Counted from the first letter of the stretch, positions 27,503 to 37,272 are shown. The stretch is DNA of 64,000 nucleotides from Wenjunlia tyrosinilytica (GCF_014646055.1 NZ_BMMS01000011.1:1-64000); one strand, 5' to 3'. The notes: generated by a model from the letters alone, not told the origin. Numbers and translations: made by a program.

Positions 27503-27663
27503 CCCAGGCCACCGCCGTGCCCCGCTCGCGGCAGAGTGGTCCGCAAGTCTATGCAGGAGGGAGGGCCCGGCCGTTCACCCCCCGGTCAGGGCGTGGCGTC
27601 CGGTGCCGTGGGCCTGCGACGGCCGGGCACGGCGGCGCGCCCCGACGACCGGGTCCCCCCGAC

Positions 27664-27699
27664 GGCCGGGTCCCGGAACGCCGACAGCGGGACCCGGCC
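27664..27699 (-). terminator. Hairpin downstream of the amidase gene
   Basis: An 11-bp perfect stem GGCCGGGTCCC / GGGACCCGGCC (27664-27674 and 27689-27699) with a 14-base loop lies about 55 bases after the leftward amidase stop. The rest of the interval between 27503 and 27754 shows no gene. Confidence 0.55.
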
Positions 27700-27754
27700 G
27701 GGGCAGCCGGACACGGGGACGGCGGGGCCCGGGCCACGGCCCCGCGCGGGAGCG

Positions 27755-29389
27755 CTAACGGCCCTGGAGACGTGCTGCCTGCGTACGGATGCCGGGGATG
27801 GCGGCGTACAGCTTGGCGCCGGGGCACTCGGTGTTGAAGCCGTCCCGGTGCCCGGAGATCGCCTTCATCCGTACCTTCGTACCTGCCTTGTACTTGCCGC
27901 CGCCCGCGGTGACGACATTGCTGCCGTTGGCGTTGACCCCCTTCAGGCCCAGCTTCCAGGACGTCAGGCGGGCGAGGGCGGTGACAACCGCGGTGGGCGG
28001 CTTGGAGGCGCTGTGGGTGCCGAGGACGGCGATCCCGGTGCTGTGGTTGTTGAAGCCGTAGGTGTGGGCGCCCATCACGGCCTTGGTGACACCGCCGGCG
28101 CGTCCCTCGTAGATGGTGCCGCACTTGTCGATGAGGAAGTTGTAGCCGATGTCGCGCCAGCCCATGCTCTTGACGTGGTAGCGGTAGACGCTGCGGATCA
28201 TGGAGGCCGACTGGCTGCAGCTGTAGTTGTTGCCGGTGGCGGTGTGGTGCACGAACGCGGTGAGGACCTTGCCGGTGTACAGGAACTTCCGCTCCCGCAG
28301 GCGCTCGTCGGCGCCCCATCCGGCGCGGGTGACGATACGGGGGCGGGCGGCGCTGTACGTCGGCGGGCCGACCTTGGTGGCGTTCTCCTCGGCGGCGATC
28401 TCGGTGGCGTTGGCCGCGGCGACGTCGGAGTTGGCGTAGGAGGAGGCCTCCTCGTTGGACACCCCGTCGGGGGTGTCCACCTCGAAGGGCAGGGTCTGGG
28501 CCTCGGGCGCCTCCCCGGCCGAGGCGTCGGTGCCGGTCGCGGTGCCGTTGTCGGTCGACGTACCGGTCCCCGAGTCGGGCTCAGGACCGGATTCAGGACC
28601 GGATTCAGGACCTGACTCGGGACCGGCCTCGGGCCCCGCCTCGGGTCCGGACTGGGGCCCCGCCTCGGGACCGGACTGCGGCTCGGGATCGGGCTGGGGT
28701 CCGGCCTCGGGGCCCGACTGGGGCTCCGGGCCCGCGTGGGGAGCGGGCGGACCCGGGTTCGGCCTGGTGCCACCCGGGACACCTCCGCCCTTCGGCACCG
28801 GGCCGTCCGGGTCGACCATGTCCACCCGCAGCCCCTTCGGCAGCGCGGCGGGCGCACCGCCGGTGGACGCGGCCGGGGCCACCCGCACCTCCACCGCGTC
28901 CGAGCTGCCCACCCACAGCGGGGCGGTGCTGCCGCGCACACTCGAGGAGAGGCGCTCGGCCGAGTCGGCGTCGGGGGCGTCGTCGTCGTGGGCCTCGAGC
29001 GCCTGCCACGACGACCAGGAGCCGCTCCCCACGGCCCGGGTGCGCACCTCGACGCTGCCCGGCAGGGGAGCCGAGGCGTCGTCCCAGGTGACACCGACGA
29101 GGGAGAACGGCTCGACGGCCTGCGGGGGGAGCCCGCTGCCGGTGGCGGCGTTTTCCCTCTCAGGGGTGACCAGGCCGCGGTCGAGCGAGTCGCCGCTGAG
29201 GGAGAAGGGGACGAGCGGGATGGTTCGCGTGGTGCCCGACACGGCTGACGCGGTGTCGGCCGCGACGGGCGCCGGGACGGCGGAGGAACGCACGGCCGTG
29301 TGCTCGGCGGCGTTGGCTGGCAGGGCGATCGGGGCCGCGAGGACAGCCGCGCACCCGACTCCGATAGCGGAAGCTAGAAATTGACGCAT
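27755..29389 (-). CDS. Secreted N-acetylmuramoyl-L-alanine amidase (PGRP/amidase-2)
   Basis: This 544-residue exported peptidoglycan hydrolase has a signal peptide (MRQFLASAIGVG, cleavage after about ANA), then a 190-residue beta-type region, a long linker of GPES/GPEA/GPQ repeats (about 230-290) and a C-terminal PGRP domain. Zinc-site residues appear in AFVHHTATG and ISGHRDGFNTECPG, and DIGYNFLIDKCGTIYEGR is typical. It cleaves the stem peptide from muramic acid. The ATG at 29389 is chosen because the signal peptide begins there; an ATG eight codons upstream is possible. Neither has a clear ribosome site. Confidence 0.88.
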   Translation of the reverse strand: MRQFLASAIGVGCAAVLAAPIALPANAAEHTAVRSSAVPAPVAADTASAVSGTTRTIPLVPFSLSGDSLDRGLVTPERENAATGSGLPPQAVEPFSLVGVTWDDASAPLPGSVEVRTRAVGSGSWSSWQALEAHDDDAPDADSAERLSSSVRGSTAPLWVGSSDAVEVRVAPAASTGGAPAALPKGLRVDMVDPDGPVPKGGGVPGGTRPNPGPPAPHAGPEPQSGPEAGPQPDPEPQSGPEAGPQSGPEAGPEAGPESGPESGPESGPEPDSGTGTSTDNGTATGTDASAGEAPEAQTLPFEVDTPDGVSNEEASSYANSDVAAANATEIAAEENATKVGPPTYSAARPRIVTRAGWGADERLRERKFLYTGKVLTAFVHHTATGNNYSCSQSASMIRSVYRYHVKSMGWRDIGYNFLIDKCGTIYEGRAGGVTKAVMGAHTYGFNNHSTGIAVLGTHSASKPPTAVVTALARLTSWKLGLKGVNANGSNVVTAGGGKYKAGTKVRMKAISGHRDGFNTECPGAKLYAAIPGIRTQAARLQGR

Positions 29390-29529
29390 ATGCAGATACT
29401 GGGCATAAGCCATAAATCATGCCACTCAGGGTCTGACGGACTGTCCGCCGGATGGAGCGCCCCCGCCCGCCCCGGCCGACCGGATCCTGACCCGGCGTCG
29501 GACGGCGGCGCGCGTAGGCTCTGGGGACC

Positions 29530-30279
29530 ATGGACCACACCGCACAGACCCCCGACGACCTGCTGCAGTCCGCGCTCGCCACGGACGCGGCGAGGCCGCT
29601 GGTCACCTTCTACGACGACGCCACGGGCGAGCGGGTGGAGCTGTCCGTGGCCACCTTCGACAACTGGGTGGCCAAGACCGCCAACCTGCTCCAGGACGAG
29701 CTCTCCGCCGAGCCCGGCGACCGGCTGGCGCTCCTCCTGCCCGTCCACTGGCAGACCGCCGTGTGGCTGGCCGCCTCCTGGCGGGTCGGGCTCGTGGTGG
29801 CCCCCGGGGGCGATCCGGCGGCGAGCGACCTGGTGATCACCGGGCCGGACACCCTGGAGGAGGCGCGCGCCTGCCCGGGCGAACGAGTGGCCCTGGCGCT
29901 GCGCCCGCTCGGCGGCCGCTTCCCCCAGCCGCCGCGGGGGTTCATGGACTACGCGGCCGAGGTCTCCGGGCAGGGCGACCGGTTCACGCCCTACTCCCCC
30001 GTGACCGCCGACGACCCCGCTCTCCTGCTCGGCGGCCAGGAACTGACGGGGGCGCAGGTGGTGGAGCGGGCTCGGGGCGAGGCCGCGAAGCTCGGCCTCG
30101 AGCGGGGCTCACGCGTGCTCACGGGTCTGCCGATGGACTCGTGGGAGGGGCTGTCCGCAGGGCTCCTCGCCGCCCTGGCCGCCGACGCCTCCGTGGTCCT
30201 GTGCCGCAACCTCGACCGCCTGGACGCCGACGCTCTGGAGCGCCGCAGGGAGCAGGAGCGGATCACCCGCACGGCCTGA
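29530..30279 (+). CDS. TIGR03089 family protein
   Basis: This 249-residue actinobacterial protein resembles the N-terminal part of acyl-adenylate-forming enzymes (RPLVTFYDDATGERVELSV, ANLLQDEL, DRLALLLPVHWQTAVWLAAS) but is far too short and lacks the phosphate-loop and adenylate-binding motifs, so it is unlikely to be a working ligase. Mycobacteria keep the same family next to an LCP gene (Rv3267/Rv3268, from memory), as here. Its role is unknown. It is divergent from the amidase gene and starts at the ATG at 29530. Confidence 0.8.
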   Translation: MDHTAQTPDDLLQSALATDAARPLVTFYDDATGERVELSVATFDNWVAKTANLLQDELSAEPGDRLALLLPVHWQTAVWLAASWRVGLVVAPGGDPAASDLVITGPDTLEEARACPGERVALALRPLGGRFPQPPRGFMDYAAEVSGQGDRFTPYSPVTADDPALLLGGQELTGAQVVERARGEAAKLGLERGSRVLTGLPMDSWEGLSAGLLAALAADASVVLCRNLDRLDADALERRREQERITRTA

Positions 30280-30620
30280 GCGGGACCGTGTGTCCCGCGG
30301 TCGATCCCGTCCCGACCTCTTCACCGTCTCCCGCGAGATCGCGGCATTACCAGGACTGCGGTCGTACCACGCCGAAAGCTCTGACACTTCACTCGAACGG
30401 CGCAATGTCAATATCACCCGTTCGGCCCGCCGCGACCAGCGAAAACCATAGGGCAATCGCACGCACATACGATCTCAGGCCGCGCATACCCCGTGCTCAC
30501 AGGCCAATGATCGTGGGTAGTCGCACAACCATGCGCCCGATTCAGGCGTCTGCACGGGTGTTCATGGGCCTCTGATCCGGACGGCCCACCGTGCCGCCGA
30601 CAAGGACCTCTCCCAGGGGG
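30280..30620. other. Intergenic region upstream of the first LCP gene
   Basis: About 340 bases without a supported gene, noticeably AT-richer than the coding flanks, as expected for a regulated promoter region. Short frames on both strands have no ribosome sites. I could not fix a convincing -35/-10 pair. Confidence 0.55.
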
Positions 30621-31946
30621 ATGAGCGCAGACGTGAGCAGACGAGCGGACGCCGGGAACGGGGCCGGCGGCGAGCCGGGCGAGGAGCAGGCGGCCGCGCC
30701 CGAGGACCGCTCGCCCCTGCCACCCGGTGGCACCCGAATACCGCAGTCGGTGCTGCGCCGCCGGGCCCTGCGCCGCCGTGCGGCCAAGATCGTGGCGATC
30801 GGCACCGCGGTCCTGGTCGCGACCGCCGGCGGCGCCGCCTACCTCGCGTACCAGAAGCTCGACTCGAACATCAAGACGGACGAGAGTACGGCCCGCATGC
30901 TCGGCGGCTACGAGAGCCAGCGCCCGACGCCGGTGGTGGAGAAGGCACTCAACATCCTGCTCATCGGCTCGGACGACCGCAGCGGATCGAACCGCAAATA
31001 CGGCGCGAGCGAGGGTTCTCAGCGCTCGGACACCACCATCCTTCTGCATTTGACCGCCGACCGGCGCAGCGCCACGGCGATGAGCATCCCCCGCGATCTG
31101 ATGGCGGACATCCCGGCGTGCCGGCAGAAGAACGGCAGTGAGACCCGCGCCCAGCACGCGCAGTTCAACTGGGCCTTCCAGTTCGGCGGGGCGGCGTGCA
31201 CGATCCGCACGGTGGAGAACATGACCGACGTGAGGATCGACCACCATCTGATCGTGGACTTCACCGGCTTCAAGCAGATGGTCAACGCGGTCGGCGGGGT
31301 GGAGGTCTGCCTGCCGAAGCCGGTCACGGACCGGGACGCCAAGCTGGACCTGCCCGCGGGACGGCAGACGGTCAGGGGCGAGGACGCGCTGGCCTTCGTA
31401 CGAGCCCGGCACAGCTTCGGCGACGGCAGCGACACCCAGCGCATGGGCCGCCAGCAGCAGTTCATGGCGTCGCTGCTGAAGAAGGTGAAGAGCAACGGGG
31501 TCCTGCTCAACCCCACCAAGCTCTACTCGCTGATGGACGCGGCCACTTCCTCGCTCACCGCCGACGCGGGGCTGAACTCCCTCGACGAGTTGTACGGGCT
31601 CGCCCGCACGCTGCAGAAGACGCCGACGAAGGGCGTGGTGTTCCTCACCGTGCCGCGCGAGCCGTACGTCAACGACCCCAACCGCGACCAGTTGGTGCAG
31701 CCGGAGGCCGCCGAGCTCTTCGCGGCGCTGCGCGAAGACCGGCCGGTGAAGGTGGCAAGTTCCGCGCACAGCCGCCCGGGTAGCCCTTCGGGCACAGCGA
31801 GTGACAGCGGCGCGGGCGCGATGTCACAGGACACCGCAGCGCCGCACGGACCGTCGCCGGATCCGACGCCGTCGACGTCACCGTCCGTCGCCACTCCCGG
31901 CTACGAGGGCACAACAGCCAACTCCGACATTTGCGGCACTTCATAG
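30621..31946 (+). CDS. LytR-CpsA-Psr (LCP) family protein 1
   Basis: This 441-residue membrane-anchored enzyme of the family joins undecaprenyl-linked anionic glycopolymers to peptidoglycan. A charged N-terminus is followed by a helix (KIVAIGTAVLVATAGGAAYL) and an extracellular LCP domain with the pyrophosphate-binding residues in LLIGSDDRSG, QRSDTTILL, MSIPRDL and ALAFVRARHS. There is no LytR_C domain; the C-terminus is a Ser/Thr/Pro tail. The ATG at 30621 sits directly after AGGGGG. The GTG at 30633 is a plausible alternative with better spacing. It is the first of six paralogues within 13 kb. Confidence 0.92.
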   Translation: MSADVSRRADAGNGAGGEPGEEQAAAPEDRSPLPPGGTRIPQSVLRRRALRRRAAKIVAIGTAVLVATAGGAAYLAYQKLDSNIKTDESTARMLGGYESQRPTPVVEKALNILLIGSDDRSGSNRKYGASEGSQRSDTTILLHLTADRRSATAMSIPRDLMADIPACRQKNGSETRAQHAQFNWAFQFGGAACTIRTVENMTDVRIDHHLIVDFTGFKQMVNAVGGVEVCLPKPVTDRDAKLDLPAGRQTVRGEDALAFVRARHSFGDGSDTQRMGRQQQFMASLLKKVKSNGVLLNPTKLYSLMDAATSSLTADAGLNSLDELYGLARTLQKTPTKGVVFLTVPREPYVNDPNRDQLVQPEAAELFAALREDRPVKVASSAHSRPGSPSGTASDSGAGAMSQDTAAPHGPSPDPTPSTSPSVATPGYEGTTANSDICGTS

Positions 31947-32157
31947 GTAAAGGCCGTTCCAATACACCAGAACTATCAGCTAGTTTGTCCGCTTGTAGGG
32001 GAGTGGAATTTGTCACGGGCGTACTAAGCCGCTGAACTGGGCGGCTAATGTGTGCCATCCGGCCTGGTCCGAGGCCGACGACGCGCACGCAAGAAATCGA
32101 CCGATGGACGCCCCTGGGGGGAGGCGTCGCGCGGCACGACGGAGGGCACAGGCGACC

Positions 32158-33924
32158 GTGGATTCGCAAGGCCGTAGGCACAGCGGCTCAGGCAGCCCCG
32201 GCCGGTCCGGCGACATCGACCCCGCCGACCAGTGGGTTCTGGACCCGGAGACGGGCACCTATGAGTTTCGTCCGACCCCTGACTCCCTTTCCTCCCCCGA
32301 GGCGCCCCCGAGAACCTCCAGGCGCCGCCCCTCCGGCGGCGGCGTCCCGCGCCAGGCGGGTTCGCCCGAGGGCCGCCGACGCGCCAGGAACGGCGGCGAC
32401 TCCCCCGCACCCGGGGGACGCGCCACGCGGCGGGCGGGCCAGGGCGGCGGACCGGGCGGCGACGGCGGACGCGCGGGCGGCGCGGGGCGCAGGAGGCCCA
32501 AGGGCAAGTCCAAGGGCAAGAAGGCCCTGCACTGGACGGCGGGCACGCTCGGCTTCCTGCTCGTGGCGGGCTGCACCGGCGGCTACTTCGTCTACCAGCA
32601 CTTCAACGGCAACATCAACTCGTACAAGGCCGACCTCGGCGACGACCGGCCGTCCGCGGGCGCCGACGGCGCCATGAACATACTCATGATCGGCACGGAC
32701 AGCCGTAAGGGCCTCGGCAAGAAGTACGGCGACGAGGGCAGCGCGGGCCACGCCGACACCACGTTTTTGTTCCATGTGTCCAAGGACCGCACCAACGCGA
32801 CCGCCGTCAGCATCCCCCGCGACCTGATGGTGCCGATCCCCGAGTGCCGGACCGAGGACAAGTCCAGGACCATCCCCGGTCAGGCGAAGGGGATGTTCAA
32901 CACCAGCCTCGGACAGGACGAGCGCGGTCCCGACTGCACATGGAAGACCGTCGAGGCGCTCACCGGCATCCGTGTCGACCACTTCATGATGGTGGACTTC
33001 AACGCGGTGAAGACGATGTCCACCGCCGTCGGCGGTGTCGAGGTGTGCCTGGCCAAGGACATCCGCGACAGGGACTCCAAGCTCAACCTGTCCGCGGGCA
33101 AGCACACCATCAAGGGCGAGCAGGCGCTGTCCTTCGTCCGCACCCGGCACTCCGTCGGCCTCGGCGGCGACCTGACCCGCATCCCGCTCCAGCAGCAGTT
33201 CCTCAGCTCGATGATCCGCAAGGTCAAGAGCAATGGGACCCTCAGCAGCCCCACCAAGCTGTGGGACCTCGCCGATGCCGCCACCAAGTCGCTGACCGTC
33301 GACAGCGGCATAGGGAGCGTGAAGAAGCTGATGAGCCTGGGCCAGGACCTGGGCGAGGTCAACACCAAGAACATCACCTTCGCCACGGTCCCCGTCGCCG
33401 ACGACCCCGCCGACAAGAACCGTCTCGTTCTCAAGGAGAAGGAGGCCCGGCAGCTCTTCGCCATGGTCAAGGCCGACCACTCGCTCACCAAGGTCGGCAA
33501 GAAGGGCAAGAAGGCCGGGCCCGCCCCCACCGAGACCACCAAGGCAGCCCCCGCCAATGTGCGGGTGAAGGTCGTCAACGGCAGCGGCAAGGTGGGCGCC
33601 GCTCAGGTGACGGTCAGCTGGCTGCAGAACAGCCAGGGCGTGATCCGTTCCAGCAACGGGCTCAACGCCCCGGCCACCGCAAGGAAGACCAACCTGGTCT
33701 ACGCCCCCAACCAGGGGGACCAGGCCCGCGCTCTCGCCGAGATCATGGGCCTGCCCGACTCCGCGCTCAAGGAGAAGGGACCCGACGCGGCACCCCTGGA
33801 TGAGATGACCCTCACCCTGGGACAGGACTTCGAAGGCGCGGGCGTTCCGTTGACGGCCCCCACCGCCGCGCCTTCGGACCTGCAGAGCGTCAACGCGGAC
33901 GACAAGAACGTCTGCGCCAAGTAG
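32158..33924 (+). CDS. LCP family protein 2, with LytR_C domain
   Basis: This 588-residue glycopolymer ligase begins with the Streptomyces-type DIDPADQWVLDPETGTYEF motif (residues 19-37), then a long Arg/Gly-rich cytoplasmic part, a helix at about 126-147 and the LCP domain (ILMIGTDSRKG, HADTTFLFH, VSIPRDLMVP, QALSFVRTRHS). A C-terminal LytR_C domain starts near VRVKVVNGSGKVGAAQ. The GTG at 32158 with GGAGGG upstream is chosen; an ATG at 32104 is also open. It is separated from LCP1 by 211 bases and followed after 22 bases by LCP3. Confidence 0.92.
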   Translation: MDSQGRRHSGSGSPGRSGDIDPADQWVLDPETGTYEFRPTPDSLSSPEAPPRTSRRRPSGGGVPRQAGSPEGRRRARNGGDSPAPGGRATRRAGQGGGPGGDGGRAGGAGRRRPKGKSKGKKALHWTAGTLGFLLVAGCTGGYFVYQHFNGNINSYKADLGDDRPSAGADGAMNILMIGTDSRKGLGKKYGDEGSAGHADTTFLFHVSKDRTNATAVSIPRDLMVPIPECRTEDKSRTIPGQAKGMFNTSLGQDERGPDCTWKTVEALTGIRVDHFMMVDFNAVKTMSTAVGGVEVCLAKDIRDRDSKLNLSAGKHTIKGEQALSFVRTRHSVGLGGDLTRIPLQQQFLSSMIRKVKSNGTLSSPTKLWDLADAATKSLTVDSGIGSVKKLMSLGQDLGEVNTKNITFATVPVADDPADKNRLVLKEKEARQLFAMVKADHSLTKVGKKGKKAGPAPTETTKAAPANVRVKVVNGSGKVGAAQVTVSWLQNSQGVIRSSNGLNAPATARKTNLVYAPNQGDQARALAEIMGLPDSALKEKGPDAAPLDEMTLTLGQDFEGAGVPLTAPTAAPSDLQSVNADDKNVCAK

Positions 33925-33946
33925 CAGCAGCCGAGGAGGCCGTCAT

Positions 33947-35539
33947 ATGCAGAATGCCGCCCGAACGAAGGTTCCATCGCCCCGTACAGCCCCCCAGGGC
34001 GGTTCGGGCGGGTCCGGCGGCGAAAGACGGCGTGGTGGCGGCAATCGGCGGCGCAGACAAAGCGGCAGGATCCGAATACTGAAGTGGACGGCCGGGTGCG
34101 TCAGCCTGCTCGTGCTCGGCACGGCGGGCGCCGGGTGGCTCTACATCGAGCACCTGAACGGCAACCTGAGGAAGGACGACCTCAACCTCGGCGACAAGAA
34201 CATGCAGCACACGCCGAACGCCGCCGGGCAGACCCCGCTGAACATCCTCATCCTGGGCTCGGACAGCCGCAAGTCCAAGGAGAACCAGAAGCTCGGCGGC
34301 GCCCGCCAGGACGCCGACCGCCCGCCGCTGGCCGATGTCCAGATGCTCGTCCACCTGTCCGCGGACCGCAGCAACGCCTCGGTGATCAGCCTCCCCCGCG
34401 ACACCCGGCTGCGGATACCCGCGTGTCACGACAAGGAGGACGGCAAGACCTACCAGCCGATGGAGAACACGGCCAACGAGAGCCTGGGGCGCGGCGGTCC
34501 GGGCTGCACGGTCGCCATGTGGTACGAGCTCACGCGCATTCCGATCGACCACTTCATGATGCTCGACTTCGGCGGAGTGGTGCGCATGGCCGACGCCGTC
34601 GGCGGCGTCCCGGTCTGCGTGGACGCCAATGTCCACTCCAAGGACAGCAGCGGCCACGGCTCGGGGCTGCGGCTGGAGAAGGGCACCACGAAGGTCAAGG
34701 GCGTCCAGGCCCTGCAATGGCTGCGCACGCGCTACGGCTTCGAGGACAACACCGACATCGGGCGCACCCACGCCCAGCACATGTACATGAACTCGATGGT
34801 CCGCCAGCTCAAGGCGGGCACCAAGCTCACCGACCCGGGCAAGCTCACATCGCTGGCGGAGGCGTCGACCAAGGCGCTCACCGTCGACCGGGGCCTCGAC
34901 ACGGTCAAGAAGCTCTACGACCTCGGCACCCAGCTCAAGAGCATCCCGGCCAAGCGCATCACGATGACCACGATGCCGTGGGTGCTGGACCCGCGGAACA
35001 ACGCGCACGTGATCCCCAAGCCCGGCGACGCCGAGAAGCTGTTCTCCCTCGTCCGCAACGACGTCCCGCTCGACGGCAAGGGGAAGAAGAAGCCGGAAAA
35101 GGCGCCGAAGAGCAAGACCCCAAAGGACCAGGTCGACGCGCTCGTCGTGAACAGCTCGGGCACCCAGACCCTGCCCCCGGCCACCCACCGGGCCGCCGAC
35201 GTCACCGCGCACCTGGTCTCCCAGGGCTTCACCAAGGTCGTCTCCGGCGGCTCGGGACAGGCCCGGAGCGAGTCCACGGTCACCTACGCCGCACCGGGCC
35301 AGAAGGCGGACGCGCAGGTGATCGCGAAGTCGCTCGGCCTGCCGTCGAGCGCGGTGGAGCGCTCCACCACCTCCACGGCGATCACGGTGATCGTGGGCGC
35401 CGACTGGCGGGAGGGCACCACCTACCCCGAGGCCGCCAGGAAGAAGCGCGAGAAGGACGGCGCTCCGGACAGCGCGGCCGCGCTGCGGGGCGACGACAGC
35501 AAGGCGTGCATGCACGTGAACCCGTCGTACACCTGGTGA
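33947..35539 (+). CDS. LCP family protein 3, with LytR_C domain
   Basis: This 530-residue paralogue has a basic Gly-rich N-terminus, a helix at about 44-66 (CVSLLVLGTAGAGWLYIEHL) and the LCP domain with ILILGSDSRKS, VQMLVHLSADRSNASVISL, PRDTRLRIP and ALQWLRTRYGF. The usual RSDT-type segment is changed here to PPLADVQM. A LytR_C region follows (VDALVVNSSGTQTLPPA). A strong GAGGAGG precedes the ATG at 33947, only 22 bases after LCP2, so the two are an operon. It is convergent with the acyltransferase gene. Confidence 0.92.
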   Translation: MQNAARTKVPSPRTAPQGGSGGSGGERRRGGGNRRRRQSGRIRILKWTAGCVSLLVLGTAGAGWLYIEHLNGNLRKDDLNLGDKNMQHTPNAAGQTPLNILILGSDSRKSKENQKLGGARQDADRPPLADVQMLVHLSADRSNASVISLPRDTRLRIPACHDKEDGKTYQPMENTANESLGRGGPGCTVAMWYELTRIPIDHFMMLDFGGVVRMADAVGGVPVCVDANVHSKDSSGHGSGLRLEKGTTKVKGVQALQWLRTRYGFEDNTDIGRTHAQHMYMNSMVRQLKAGTKLTDPGKLTSLAEASTKALTVDRGLDTVKKLYDLGTQLKSIPAKRITMTTMPWVLDPRNNAHVIPKPGDAEKLFSLVRNDVPLDGKGKKKPEKAPKSKTPKDQVDALVVNSSGTQTLPPATHRAADVTAHLVSQGFTKVVSGGSGQARSESTVTYAAPGQKADAQVIAKSLGLPSSAVERSTTSTAITVIVGADWREGTTYPEAARKKREKDGAPDSAAALRGDDSKACMHVNPSYTW

Positions 35540-35582
35540 CGCTCCGGTGGCCGGTCGCGGTCCACGCCGCCGCGGGCTTGCG

Positions 35583-36206
35583 CTACACCTGGTGGAGCTG
35601 CCCCGGCAGGCTGAGGACGCCGTCCCGCTCGGTGTAGAGCTCCCCGGTGTCGGGGCACCGCCAGCGGCACGGCTGCCCCTCGACGGGCTCCAGCGGAACG
35701 CCCGCGCGGCCGACCCACTTGACGCGGTGGGCGGGCGTTCCCACGACGAGCGCGAAGTCCGGGACGTCCCGGTGGACCACGGCCCCGGCCGCCACCAGGG
35801 CCCAGCGGCCGATGGTGACTCCCGCGACGATCACGGCGCGGGCACCGACGGAGGCGCCCTCGCGCACGGTGACACCTAGCGCGGACCAGTCCTGAGGGCG
35901 TTTCAGGCGCCCGTCGGGCGAGGTGGAGCGGGGGTAGAGGTCGTTGGTGAGCACGGCGGCGGGCCCGATGAAGACGTTGTCCTCGAGCACCGCGGGCTCG
36001 TAGACCAGGGCGTGGTTCTGGAGTTTGACGCGGTCGCCGATGCGCACACCCGGGCCCACGTAGGCGCCCCGGCCGATGACGCACTCGGCGCCGAGCACCG
36101 CGTCCTCGCGGATCTGGGCGAGATGCCAGACCGCCGTGCCCTCGCCGATCAGCGCCCGCTCGTCGACATCGGCGGTCGGCGCCACGCGTGTTGTGTTGTC
36201 CCCCAC
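35583..36206 (-). CDS. Hexapeptide-repeat acyltransferase
   Basis: This 207-residue left-handed beta-helix acyltransferase resembles the sugar N-acetyltransferases of surface polysaccharide pathways (WbbJ/WlbB type). Typical coils are VIGRGAYVGPGVRIGDRVKLQ and VSGARAV-like GASVGARAVIVAGVTIG, with LVYEPAVLEDNVFIGPAAVLTN leading to the active-site region. The C-terminal CRWRCPDTGELY could hold a small metal site. The GTG start is at 36206. It lies 22 bases downstream of the family 2 glycosyltransferase and inside the LCP cluster, so it probably modifies a glycopolymer sugar. Confidence 0.85.
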   Translation of the reverse strand: MGDNTTRVAPTADVDERALIGEGTAVWHLAQIREDAVLGAECVIGRGAYVGPGVRIGDRVKLQNHALVYEPAVLEDNVFIGPAAVLTNDLYPRSTSPDGRLKRPQDWSALGVTVREGASVGARAVIVAGVTIGRWALVAAGAVVHRDVPDFALVVGTPAHRVKWVGRAGVPLEPVEGQPCRWRCPDTGELYTERDGVLSLPGQLHQV

Positions 36207-36228
36207 GGGCCGAGGGTAACGGGAACGG

Positions 36229-37272
36229 TCAGGCGGTGGGCTGGGTTGCCGCGGGCCGCCTGCTGGCGATCACCTTGCGCGCCAGCGACCTCGGGCTCGT
36301 GAGGAACCCCCAGCCCCAGCACAGGTGCATCGTGGCCAGCGCGAGCGGGATCTGGGCGCGGGCGCCCGTGGGCAGTGCCTTGCCCGCGGGTATGGAGCCC
36401 AGGATGATCGCGGCGAGGTAGCCGCCGGGGACGACCAGGCCCAGCGGGTGGACCAGCAGTCCGGCGAGCGTTCCGGCGGCGATGGCCAGCAGCGCGATCG
36501 GCGGCGCCAGGTAGCGCAGGTTGACCGAGCCCTTGTGGTAGCGGGTCACGATCCGGCGCCAGCGGCCGTAGTTGTAGTACTGCTTGGCGAGCGCCTTCAC
36601 GCTCGGGCGCGGCCGGTAGGACACCCGCAGCCGCGGCGAGAACCAGATGAGGCCGCCGGCCTCGCGGATGCGGTAGTTCAGCTCCCAGTCCTGGGCGCGG
36701 ATGAACTCCTCGTTGTAGCCGCCCTGCTGTTCCAGCACCTCGCGGCGGAAGACGCCGAGGTACACGGTTTCGGCGGGCGCGGCGTCGCCCCCGGTGTGGA
36801 ACGAGGCGTTGCCCACACCGATCTTGGAGGTCATGGCGGCCGCCACGGCCTTCTCCCAGTCGTTCTCGCCCTCGGCGTGCATGATGCCGCCGACGTTGGC
36901 GGCGCCGGTCTCCTCGAGCAGGCGCACGGCCGTTGAGATGTAGTCGGGTGTGAGCATGCCGTGGCCGTCGACGCGCACGACAACGGGGTGGCGGGAGGCC
37001 TTGATCGCCGCGTTGAGCGCGGCGGGAGTGCGGCCTGTGGGGTTCGGCACCGTGTGGACGCGGCCGGTCGGCCGGTCCGCCGTCTCGGCGACGAGTTCGG
37101 CGGCGATGTCGTCGGTCCGGTCCGTGGACGGTCCGAGCGCGATCACCACCTCCACCTCGCCGGCGTAGTCCTGCCGAAGGATGTGCTCGACGGCGGTGCG
37201 CAGGTGCCGTTCCTCGTTGAGCACCGGCATGATCACGGAGACCGCCGGCGGCTGCTGACCACTCGTATTCAT
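36229..37272 (-). CDS. Family 2 glycosyltransferase, ExoA-like
   Basis: This 347-residue inverting glycosyltransferase has a GT-A domain (VSVIMPVLNEERHLRTAVE, ALGPSTDRTDDI, the donor-site VVRVDGHGMLTPDY, acceptor-side IRAQDWELNYRIREAG) and two or three membrane helices near the C-terminus (LAPPIALLAIAAGTLAGLL). It resembles ExoA-type enzymes of exopolysaccharide synthesis. The ATG at 37272 is the family start; the frame continues upstream without support. It is in an operon with the acyltransferase and divergent from LCP4. Confidence 0.88.
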   Translation of the reverse strand: MNTSGQQPPAVSVIMPVLNEERHLRTAVEHILRQDYAGEVEVVIALGPSTDRTDDIAAELVAETADRPTGRVHTVPNPTGRTPAALNAAIKASRHPVVVRVDGHGMLTPDYISTAVRLLEETGAANVGGIMHAEGENDWEKAVAAAMTSKIGVGNASFHTGGDAAPAETVYLGVFRREVLEQQGGYNEEFIRAQDWELNYRIREAGGLIWFSPRLRVSYRPRPSVKALAKQYYNYGRWRRIVTRYHKGSVNLRYLAPPIALLAIAAGTLAGLLVHPLGLVVPGGYLAAIILGSIPAGKALPTGARAQIPLALATMHLCWGWGFLTSPRSLARKVIASRRPAATQPTA

